A DNA stretch of 64,000 nt, taken from NCBI RefSeq assembly GCF_035917335.1, contig NZ_CP109067.1:4773001-4837000 (forward strand), read 5' to 3'. This DNA is from Micromonospora sp. NBC_01813. GTDB taxonomy: Bacteria > Actinomycetota > Actinomycetes > Mycobacteriales > Micromonosporaceae. Positions 7,835 to 15,571 of this stretch are shown one piece after another (positions within the stretch are counted from its first letter, which is position 1; each line of letters opens with the position of its first letter). The notes beneath the pieces are model-generated. The model was not told the DNA's origin. It worked only from the letters and a program-made list of their open reading frames with translations, and did not search any database. A program made the position numbers and the translations under genes.

Positions 7835-9039
7835 GCGGTCAACTCCTTGGCACGGACCTTTACCGAGTCGATAAGGACGTCCTCCCTGACGACGGTGACG
7901 CCGGCGCTTCCAGGCCGGCCATCCAGTTCGCTCTTCAGCTCCTTGAGGTACTGGCCTTGGTCGGCCCGGTGCTTCGGTATGGCCAGGAACCGCTTGTCAC
8001 ACGGGAAGCCCGCGGGCCATTCGAATCGCCGACCGAGCAGACGCGCGCTGAGCTGGTCTTTCGCGTCGACCGCCCAGACCTCGCAGACGCTGACCTCGCC
8101 GCGGCCGTCGCGACGCAGGAACTCGATGAGGATGTCGACCATGTCCAACCGGGGGTAGGCCACGACCTCGACGCGTCCGTCGAGGGTGGGGTCCTTGCTG
8201 AGCGTGTCCATGATCCGAACTTCGACCAGGCCGGGGTCGTGGATGAACCGACGTGTCGCCCGGTGATGTTCGTAGAACCGGCGGATGGTCTTGACCGACT
8301 TGGGCTCCGGGATGCCGCCGGTGCAGCCCGGCGTGCCGCAGGGCTCGCCGCCGGCCACCGGGTTGCCGCATCCCGGGCAGGTCAGATACCTGTACGTCCC
8401 GCTCGCGGGCGTACTGGTGTAGGCGTGCTCGATCAGTCGGCGAACGTAGGTCTGTCCGCTGTTGTCGGCCTCCGGCAGCTGCTGCTCCAGACGGAACAGG
8501 TCGGCGTCGCTGAGCACCGGACGGTCGATCAGCAGCCGGCGCAGAGCCGCATAGACAACCTCCACCTGCTGGTCGTCGGTCCCGCCGTTGGCCGCCGCAG
8601 CGGCCCTGATCGCCTTGAAGACCTGGTTTTCCACCCATTCGGCCTCGACATCGGCGCTCGAGGCGAGACGGGCGGCCTGCTCCGCGAACATCGAGAGCTC
8701 GTCGCCGACCAGTAGTTCGTGCTGTAGGTCGCTGTCCGACAGCGCTAGATCCACATCCCAGGTAATCAATGGACGTGCGCACCACGTCATGAGCTCCAGG
8801 TCGCTGGCCGGTCCCTCGCAGCCCTGGCCGAGGCACCGCCACCACACCCGGCTGAAGCCTACGCGCCACGACGCCGGCAGCAGCCCCAGGTCGGCCGCCT
8901 CCGATCGTGGATGATTACGCGACCGGATCATCTGCGCCAGGCCGCCGCAGAGCATGGTGACGGTGAGGTAGTCGTCGGCCGGCGTGGGCGACGAGGATCT
9001 GGCCTTGGACGCGTCCGCGGTCATGTCAATGGGGTTCAT
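7831..9039 (-). CDS. pPIWI_RE_Y protein with zinc ribbon and REase-fold nuclease domain
   Basis: 402 residues, first gene of the cassette. The middle contains a zinc ribbon (CPGCG...CGTPGC). The C-terminal part reads as a PD-(D/E)XK nuclease: D302 in 'LDMVDILIEF', then 'EVWAVDAKD' with D325 and K327. This fits the third component of the conserved PIWI_RE island, a predicted restriction-endonuclease-fold effector. I chose the ATG at 9039 because AGGA lies just upstream. The open frame runs back to 9210, but that stretch has no domain and covers a palindromic promoter element. A GTG three codons earlier is an alternative. The stop overlaps the helicase start. Confidence 0.72.
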   Translation of the reverse strand: MNPIDMTADASKARSSSPTPADDYLTVTMLCGGLAQMIRSRNHPRSEAADLGLLPASWRVGFSRVWWRCLGQGCEGPASDLELMTWCARPLITWDVDLALSDSDLQHELLVGDELSMFAEQAARLASSADVEAEWVENQVFKAIRAAAAANGGTDDQQVEVVYAALRRLLIDRPVLSDADLFRLEQQLPEADNSGQTYVRRLIEHAYTSTPASGTYRYLTCPGCGNPVAGGEPCGTPGCTGGIPEPKSVKTIRRFYEHHRATRRFIHDPGLVEVRIMDTLSKDPTLDGRVEVVAYPRLDMVDILIEFLRRDGRGEVSVCEVWAVDAKDQLSARLLGRRFEWPAGFPCDKRFLAIPKHRADQGQYLKELKSELDGRPGSAGVTVVREDVLIDSVKVRAKELTA

Positions 9040-9115
9040 CGAATCCTGCACTGTCGGGCCGAAGTAGGAAGCAGGGCAGAGCAGCAGCCGCCCTCCATGG
9101 GACTTCTGGTTTTTC

Positions 9116-9131
9116 TCCCTCAAGTGAGGGA
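9116..9131. promoter_or_regulatory. Palindromic operator-like site upstream of the pPIWI_RE operon
   Basis: Perfect inverted repeat TCCCTCA-AG-TGAGGGA (7-bp arms, 2-base spacer), followed on the plus strand by the unusually AT-rich caatat. It lies 77 bases upstream of the first pPIWI_RE gene, in the space shared with the divergent XRE/ImmA gene. An HTH repressor could bind here (inference). Confidence 0.45.
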
Positions 9132-9535
9132 CAATATCGCGAAGAGTCGACGACCACAACGAGGACCCTGATGGAGGATTTCGACTGTCGCGACCAGGCG
9201 GCACCCGCACTGGCTGGACCCCTGGACAGCAAGCCGCGCGCCCGCGGCAGGCTCGACCGGGGTCGACGCCGCAGTGGTCCGGCCTGCCGGGGCGCCGGCG
9301 TCTGCGGGCAACCGGGCCAAATCAAGGCGGACCCGAACCGCCCCCTTGGGCGAGCCCTTGCGTTCAGGCGGTCTCGGCCGGGTGTGAACCGACGCGGCCG
9401 TGGAACAGCCTCGGGCGTGTGGCCGACGTCCCGGTACCGTTGAAGGGGCGTGGGCTGCCGTGGCCGTAGCCTGGGGCGGCGGTGTCGTCGCCAGCCGAAC
9501 GACGTCACACGGGGTAACTGATCAACAATGAGCCG
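9132..9535. other. Divergent intergenic region upstream of the XRE/ImmA gene
   Basis: About 400 bases between two divergent transcription units. It probably holds promoters for both. Short open frames occur, but none has a ribosome site or recognisable protein features. Confidence 0.4.
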
Positions 9536-10618
9536 ATGCTGACACCGTCCCGCCTGAAGCTCGCCCGTCACCGACGGGGCTTGACGCGTGAGCAGCTTTC
9601 CCAGGTGGCCGGCATCACGACCCGCAGCCTGCTCGCCTACGAGAACGGGACGCAGCGCCCGTCCCCCGACAACCTCGACCGTCTGGCCGACGCACTCGAC
9701 ATGCCGACCGCCTTCCTGCAGGGCGGCGACGTTGACGAGATCCCCGTCGAAGCGATCAGCTTCCGCGCACTTAGCAAGATCACCGCTGGGAAGCGGGACA
9801 TGGCCCGCAGCGCCGGCCGCATCGCCCTGATGCTCGCCCAGTGGATCGACCAGCGGCGGGCGCTGCCGACGCCGGACGTCCCCAACCTAGTCGGCGCTGA
9901 CCCCGAAAAGGCCGCGGAGACACTCCGCAACCGGTGGGAACTGCCTGCGGGCGGCATCGACTGCATGATCAACCTTCTGGAAGGCCGTGGCGTACGCGTG
10001 TTCTGCGTCGCCATGGACTGCCACGAAGTCGACGCCTACTCCTTCGTCTGGAACGCGACGCCCTTCGTGTTCCTGAACACCACCAAGACCGCAGAGCGCA
10101 CGCGCTTCGACGCCGCCCACGAACTCGGCCACCTTGTGCTTCACGCCGGCTCCCGCCCCGCGCGCGGACCCCAGACCGAACGCGAAGCCGACCGCTTCGC
10201 CGGCGCACTCCTCATGCCCCGCGCCAGCATCTTGGCCTCCGGACTTCGAAACGCCAGCGCCCAGCACATCATCGCCTCCCGGAACCGGTGGCAAGTCTCG
10301 GCGATGGCCTTGGCGCATCGGCTCCACGAACTGTCGCTCCTGACCGACTGGGGATACCGAGCGGTGTGCATCGACCTCGCCCGCCTCGGCTACCGCAGCG
10401 GCGAGCCAGGGGGAATCGCACCAGAACACTCCCAAGTCGTAGTGGACGCCCTTCAAACGACACGGCCAGACACGTCGCTCGTCGCTCAGGCCGCCCACGA
10501 TCTACACCTCACGGTCGGAGAGCTCGAAAAGTACATTCGTGGACTCCTCCCGGAGGGCAGTTCCGCCACGCATCGACGGACACCACCCAGGCGCCCGACT
10601 CTGACGCTGCTGCCGTGA
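9536..10618 (+). CDS. XRE-family regulator fused to ImmA/IrrE-type metallopeptidase
   Basis: 360 residues. The first 60 or so form a Cro/C1-type helix-turn-helix ('LTREQLSQVAGITTRSLLAY'). The middle carries the zinc-peptidase motif HELGH at about residue 194, with a downstream 'EREADRFAGALLMP' supplying the third ligand. This is the HTH-ImmA architecture, in which the protease domain removes a repressor under stress or phage challenge, as ImmA cleaves ImmR in ICEBs1. It is transcribed away from the pPIWI_RE operon and towards the kinase/DISARM-like operon, so it may control either. Its own targets are not visible. The Arg/Pro-rich C-terminus looks disordered. Confidence 0.85.
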   Translation: MLTPSRLKLARHRRGLTREQLSQVAGITTRSLLAYENGTQRPSPDNLDRLADALDMPTAFLQGGDVDEIPVEAISFRALSKITAGKRDMARSAGRIALMLAQWIDQRRALPTPDVPNLVGADPEKAAETLRNRWELPAGGIDCMINLLEGRGVRVFCVAMDCHEVDAYSFVWNATPFVFLNTTKTAERTRFDAAHELGHLVLHAGSRPARGPQTEREADRFAGALLMPRASILASGLRNASAQHIIASRNRWQVSAMALAHRLHELSLLTDWGYRAVCIDLARLGYRSGEPGGIAPEHSQVVVDALQTTRPDTSLVAQAAHDLHLTVGELEKYIRGLLPEGSSATHRRTPPRRPTLTLLP

Positions 10619-11365
10619 GGCAGGCCCTGATCGGATATAGGAGGCGCTGGCGGCGTACTGGGCAACCGAAGGCGGCGAATCCTCACGACAGCTTACATCG
10701 AAAAGAACCCAGCTCGCGTGAAAGCCCCGGCTGGCCGGGATCGGGTGTATCTGCTGCGCGGGCAGTTCCTGTCCGTCTCCCGCACCGCTTCGGGCCTGGG
10801 CCTCGGCATCGCCTCCGTGGGCACGCCCGGCGCGGCGCCGGTGTTGCTGAGATGGAGATCGTGGATCGGGAGCTGATTCACGAGTCCGGTACCGTTGGCT
10901 GACCGGGCTCACCCCCATACGTCGACACCGATCAGGCGGTCTACGCCGCGATCGTGCCCCGATCCGCGGCGGCACGAGGGCGGTCGATCTGAAGGGGCTC
11001 CGGAAGGTCCCGCACCTGGCGGACGCCGACCTCGAGCGTGTGGACAAGGTAGTCCACTGCCTGCGCAACCGTCCGTCCCTTCGGCTGCTGGTACGCCGCG
11101 ACTCCCTGCGGTTGATGATCGACACGTCTGGTGGGTAGGCGCCACTGCGCGGTGCCGCCGCATTGCGGCGCACCCAGGTTATCCGTACCAGCCGCCGCTT
11201 CATGCCGATCACGAACCGCAGGGAGTCGCGGCCTATGAACAGTCACGAGTCGTGGTTCGGTCAGGGCGCCGACAGTGGGCAGGGCTCGTACGAGGGGCAC
11301 CGATGGGGCAGACTGGCGCCGACGCGAATCCGGGTTGGACTCGTGTGGAAAGGCAGGATCTCATC
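10619..11365. other. Region without an intact gene, possible gene remnants
   Basis: Frames shift repeatedly and none has a start, ribosome site and domain together. A frame ending near 11140 reads 'VDLKGLRKVPHLADADLE...' and looks like the tail of a lost coding sequence. The right half contains a large imperfect inverted repeat (separate entry). The kinase promoter probably lies near its end. Confidence 0.45.
11096..11231. repeat. Long imperfect inverted repeat with 18-bp perfect arms
   Basis: CCGCGACTCCCTGCGGTT (11096-11113) is repeated exactly in inverse at 11214-11231. Similarity continues inwards (TGATCG on both sides) and meets at a small central palindrome, CCGCA-T-TGCGG (11158-11168). 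Weak similarity extends outwards. Both arms read 'RDSLRxxI' in convergent frames, so this may be two decayed gene ends facing each other rather than a regulatory palindrome. Confidence 0.6.
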
Positions 11366-12541
11366 ATGGAGGACATTCCCGCCCAGATTGGCCGCTACGC
11401 CGTGGTGCGTCGTCTCGGGTCGGGCGGCATGGGAGAGGTCTTTCTCGCGTACTCGCTGGCCGGCTCGCCTGTGGCGGTGAAGGTGATCCGCAGCGACCGG
11501 CTGGACGAGGGCACTCGGGCTCGGTTCGAGCGGGAGGCCTTGATCGCTCGGACGGTGATCGGTACCAACCGGGTCGCGCGTTTCCTGGACGCGGACCCGT
11601 ACGCGCAACGGCCGTGGCTCGCGATGGAGTACATCGCGGGAGCCACTCTGCTCGACCACGTGGATGCGGACGGTGCGTTGTCGTTGCCGCTGGTGGCCAG
11701 CCTCGGCGCGCTGCTGGCCGAAGGGTTGGCGGCGGTCCACGAAGTGAATCTGCTGCACCGGGACCTGAAGCCGCAGAACATCATCCTCGGCGCAGACGGG
11801 CCGATGATCATCGACTTCGGCCTCGCGGCGCTCGTGGACGCCTCACAGGACTCGCTGTCCCATCCAGGGATGATCATCGGAACGGTCCGGTGCATGCCGC
11901 CAGAACAGGCCGGTGGCAATCCGCGTGTCGGGCCGGCCGCGGACGTCTACGCGCTTGGCACTGTGCTGCTGTACGCGGCAACCGGCCACTATCCGTACGA
12001 CGGCCCCAGGTGGCAGGCCATCGCCGCCCAGGTCACCAACCCTCAGGTGGCTCCGGACCTGAGCGGGGTGCCGGCTGGGCTCGTGCCGCTGCTGAGTTCG
12101 ATGCTGGCGCATGAGCCGCAGGACCGGCCGCCGGTCGCGGACGTAGCTGCGGCGTGCACGGGCCTACTCGGCGACGCGGGGCTGACACCGGCCAACGCCC
12201 GGCTGGCTCTGGTAGCACGTACGACGGGCCGTAACGCGGCGAGTGCTACGCACCGGCTGTCGCCGTCGATCGAGGCGCGGCTGGCGAAGTGGGTCGTCGA
12301 CGACGTGGATGAGAGCCCTCTCGACACCCCACCGTCCCTGCCCGCATCCGAGCCACCGCCCGAGGAAGATGCGCAGCCGCCCGGGACGGATTGGCCGCCG
12401 GAGCGGTCGGCGACGCCGGAACGGTCGGGTCCGTCGTCGGGCCGTGCTTCCACACCGCGGCGCCGCGCGGGACGGTTGTCCGCTTCCAGCCGGGTGGCCG
12501 ATGACCTGCGCAGGCAGTACGCGGTACAGATCAATTTGTGA
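11366..12541 (+). CDS. Hanks-type serine/threonine protein kinase
   Basis: 391 residues. Kinase motifs are in order: glycine loop 'GSGGMGEVF' (about 17-25), lysine in 'VAVKVIR' (about 38), catalytic 'HRDLKPQNI' (about 131) and DFG (about 150). The kinase lobe ends near residue 265. The remainder is Pro/Ser-rich, with no membrane helix and no PASTA repeats, so the kinase is cytosolic. I chose the ATG at 11366. A longer frame to 10895 is shadow sequence through the inverted repeat. It stops 42-66 bases before the SNF2 helicase gene on the same strand, so it may be a regulatory part of that defence operon, recalling the PglW kinase of BREX/Pgl systems (analogy only). A housekeeping role cannot be excluded. 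Confidence 0.85.
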   Translation: MEDIPAQIGRYAVVRRLGSGGMGEVFLAYSLAGSPVAVKVIRSDRLDEGTRARFEREALIARTVIGTNRVARFLDADPYAQRPWLAMEYIAGATLLDHVDADGALSLPLVASLGALLAEGLAAVHEVNLLHRDLKPQNIILGADGPMIIDFGLAALVDASQDSLSHPGMIIGTVRCMPPEQAGGNPRVGPAADVYALGTVLLYAATGHYPYDGPRWQAIAAQVTNPQVAPDLSGVPAGLVPLLSSMLAHEPQDRPPVADVAAACTGLLGDAGLTPANARLALVARTTGRNAASATHRLSPSIEARLAKWVVDDVDESPLDTPPSLPASEPPPEEDAQPPGTDWPPERSATPERSGPSSGRASTPRRRAGRLSASSRVADDLRRQYAVQINL

Positions 12542-12583
12542 TGAGGGTGTACGGCTTGTGGGTGGGATGTCGAAAGGGCCGGA

Positions 12584-15571
12584 GTGCGGGAAGGGGTCGG
12601 AGCCGGGGTGAGTGTCGAAACCGAGGTCGTGGAGCGGGACGAGGGGGCGTCGGCAGGTTACCCACCGGGTGCGCAGGTGCTGGTCCGCGACGAGCTGTGG
12701 CTCGTCCGGAAGATCACGAAGACCAGCCGCGACGGGTGGATGGTCGAGGTCATCGGCGTGTCGCCCTTCGTCCGTGGGACCGAGGCGGTGTTCTTCGATC
12801 AGCTTGACGATATCCGGGTCCTCGACCCGCGTCGGACGGAGCTGGTCGCCGACGATTCGTCGAACCACCGTCGCGCCCGCCTGTACCTGGAGGCCGTGTT
12901 CCGAAAGACCCCGCTGCCGCAGACGGAGCGAGGGCTGGCGTTGGCGGACGGGTTCCTCATGGACCATCAGGTGCACCAGCTTCGGCCGGCTGAGCTAGCC
13001 CTGTCGATGGAGAACCCGCAGCCGCGCATCCTCATCGCAGACGTCGTAGGACTGGGCAAGACGCTAGAGATCGGTATCCTGCTGGCCGAGCTCATTCGTC
13101 GCGGCCGCGGGGAGCGTATCCTGGTCGTCACGCCGCAGCATGTCCTGGAGCAGTTCCAGCGCGAGCTGTGGGCCCGGTTCGCCATCCCGCTGGTGCGGCT
13201 GGATTCGACGGGTATCCAGCGGATGCAACGGGAGATCCCGGCGGGCCGCAACCCGTTCGCCTATTTCAAGCGTGCGATCATCTCGATCGACACGTTGAAA
13301 AGCGCCACCTACGCCCCGCATCTGGAGCGCACCGACTGGGATGTCGTCGTCATTGACGAGTCGCACAACCTGGTCAACCGGGGCACCAAGAACAACGACC
13401 TGGCCCGGCTGCTCGCCCGCCGAACGGACGCGCTGGTGCTGGCCTCTGCCACCCCGCACAACGGCCGGGCGGCCTCGTTCGCCGAGCTGATCCGCATGCT
13501 TGACGAGGCGGCGATTGCGGATCCGACAAAGTACGACGTGGAAAGGCTGCGTCACCTGTACATCCGCCGGACCAAGACATCGCCGGAGGTGCGCGACGGT
13601 CTGCGCGGTGCGTGGGCGGACCGGGGCCCGTCCCAGCCGATCCCCGCCCAGGCGACCGACAGCGAGGCGGCAGTGCTCGAGGAACTGGGTAGCCGCTGGA
13701 TTCCCGCCGACGAGGGTGGTCAGTCCGTCAGCACGTCGCAGCTCATCCCGTACCGGTTGCTCAAGTCCTTCCTGTCGTCGCACCGCGCCCTGCTGGCGAC
13801 GATCGAGACCCGCCTGCGGACGCTCGGGGATCCGCTTCGTCACAAGCCGGCTGAGTCTGTAGCCCGCAATTCGGAGAGTGAAGCACTGCTGACTCTGCGT
13901 GACCTCGCAGGGCGTGTCCGAGACGACGAGGCTGCCAAGTTCCGCGCGCTCGTGGACGAGCTGCGCGAGATGGGTGCGGGCCCCGGCTCGGACGTTCGCG
14001 TCGTCGTGTTCTCGGAGAGCATCCCCACGTTGACCTGGTTGGCCGCGTCCGTTCCGGAAGCATTGGGGTTCAGCCGCGGATCGGGCCCAGATGGACGACG
14101 GCCGTGGCTGCGGTACGGCGGGGTGGTGCAGGTCATGCACCGCGATTCCACGGTTGACGAGGAACAGAACAGCATCGTCGAGCGGTTCGGGCTCCGTGAC
14201 GATCCCGTGCGGTTACTGTTCACCGGTGACATCGCGTCAGAGGGCGTCAACCTGCACCAGCAGTGCCACCGGCTGATCCATTACGACCTTCCCTGGTCCT
14301 TGATCCGCATTGAGCAGCGCAATGGTCGGATCGACCGCTACGGCCAGGAACACGAGCCACAGTTCCGGGCGCTGATCCTCACCTGCGACCTGCCGTGGCG
14401 GACCGATGAGGAGACCGGCCACCCGCGAACCCTGGACGACCGTCTGGTCGGGGAGAAGCTGCTGGTACGGGAGGCGGAGGCGCACAAGATCGAGGGGTCC
14501 GCCGAGGCGGTCACCGGCCTGTACCGGGCGCAAGAGGAAGAGGACCGGCTGATTCAGGACCTGATCGCCGGACGCACCGTGGAGCAGTCCATCGGCCGGT
14601 CGCGTCAGAGCGGGTCGGCCTTCCTGGCCGGCCTGCTGGGCCAGGTGGGCGCCGTTGCAGAACATTCCGAGGTCCGGACAGCCACCGTTCTGTCCCTGTT
14701 CCGGTCCACGGAGGACTACTTCGAGGAGGCGCTGCGGCAGGTATGCCGGCCGAACCCGGAAGACCACCTGTCGCTGCGGCGCGACAATGACGGCACGATC
14801 GCCTTCGAGCCGCCGGCGGATCTACTCCACCGGTTGCGGTCGCTGCCCAGGTCATACCTGGACGAGCAGCGGATCCTGCCGACGAAGAGTGAGCCAGGCC
14901 GGATGCGGATCACCTTCGCCAAGCCGCTCGCTGAGGCCCGCCTGCGTGCGGCGCGGGAAACGTCGAAATCCCAGTGGCCCAATGTCTCCTACGTCACCGA
15001 CGTACATCCGGTGCTGGACTGGCTGACCGACAAGGTGCTCGTGGAGGTCGGCCGGCATCAGGCGCCGGTGATGGCCGCGACGACTGAGGAACCGGTGTTC
15101 CTTATCCAGGGCGTGTGCTCCAACACGCTGGGCCGCCCCACCCTAGTCAAGTGGATGGCGGTGGCCGGCCTGACTGACCGCCCCCGGGTCGAGGAGTTGA
15201 CGCCTGCGCTGCTGCACCGTTGGGGCGTCGGCCCGCAGATGCCGGGCCGCGCTCAGCCGCGTGACCTGCCGGGGCTGAGCAGGCTCGTCCCGGCCGCCGT
15301 CGACCAGGCACGCCGGTACGTGGCCGAACGCAGCGGCGCATACCGGCAGGAGGTGTCGAAGCTGCTGGCCCCGTACCGAAGCCGGATCGGTACATGGCAC
15401 CAGGAGGCCCTGTTCGCCGCGCCCCGAGGCGCAGCCAAACAGGCTGTCGACGAGACGGCCGAACGCCTGCGTCACCTGGTGGAGGCGTTGGAGACCGTCG
15501 GCGAACCGATGCTGCGCGTGCTGGCGGTCCTCGAACCGTCCGACCGAGCGGCGGGAGGCGGAAACCTGTGA
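12584..15571 (+). CDS. drmD: SNF2-family helicase, DrmD-like (DISARM)
   Basis: 995 residues from the GTG at 12584 (AAAGGG upstream), or 987 from a GTG at 12608. An SWI2/SNF2 ATPase: Walker A 'DVVGLGKT' (about 152), DESH box (about 254), 'SATPHN', and the helicase C motifs 'ASEGVNLHQQ' and 'RNGRIDRYGQ' (about 550-580). This domain order matches DrmD of class 1 DISARM anti-phage systems. It would translocate on phage DNA and act with the downstream methyltransferase and DUF1998 helicase. Its GTGA stop overlaps the methyltransferase start, giving coupled translation. RapA-like helicases are the nearest alternative, but the gene context favours DISARM. Confidence 0.82.
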   Translation: MREGVGAGVSVETEVVERDEGASAGYPPGAQVLVRDELWLVRKITKTSRDGWMVEVIGVSPFVRGTEAVFFDQLDDIRVLDPRRTELVADDSSNHRRARLYLEAVFRKTPLPQTERGLALADGFLMDHQVHQLRPAELALSMENPQPRILIADVVGLGKTLEIGILLAELIRRGRGERILVVTPQHVLEQFQRELWARFAIPLVRLDSTGIQRMQREIPAGRNPFAYFKRAIISIDTLKSATYAPHLERTDWDVVVIDESHNLVNRGTKNNDLARLLARRTDALVLASATPHNGRAASFAELIRMLDEAAIADPTKYDVERLRHLYIRRTKTSPEVRDGLRGAWADRGPSQPIPAQATDSEAAVLEELGSRWIPADEGGQSVSTSQLIPYRLLKSFLSSHRALLATIETRLRTLGDPLRHKPAESVARNSESEALLTLRDLAGRVRDDEAAKFRALVDELREMGAGPGSDVRVVVFSESIPTLTWLAASVPEALGFSRGSGPDGRRPWLRYGGVVQVMHRDSTVDEEQNSIVERFGLRDDPVRLLFTGDIASEGVNLHQQCHRLIHYDLPWSLIRIEQRNGRIDRYGQEHEPQFRALILTCDLPWRTDEETGHPRTLDDRLVGEKLLVREAEAHKIEGSAEAVTGLYRAQEEEDRLIQDLIAGRTVEQSIGRSRQSGSAFLAGLLGQVGAVAEHSEVRTATVLSLFRSTEDYFEEALRQVCRPNPEDHLSLRRDNDGTIAFEPPADLLHRLRSLPRSYLDEQRILPTKSEPGRMRITFAKPLAEARLRAARETSKSQWPNVSYVTDVHPVLDWLTDKVLVEVGRHQAPVMAATTEEPVFLIQGVCSNTLGRPTLVKWMAVAGLTDRPRVEELTPALLHRWGVGPQMPGRAQPRDLPGLSRLVPAAVDQARRYVAERSGAYRQEVSKLLAPYRSRIGTWHQEALFAAPRGAAKQAVDETAERLRHLVEALETVGEPMLRVLAVLEPSDRAAGGGNL

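Noticed and set aside
10895-11365. 157-codon N-terminal extension of the kinase
   Set aside because: Low-complexity sequence through the inverted repeat, no domain, no ribosome site; the kinase starts at 11366.
15394-15567. 58-codon N-terminal extension of the methylase
   Set aside because: Overlaps the conserved end of the SNF2 helicase; the GTG at 15568 has GGGAGG and a GTGA overlap.
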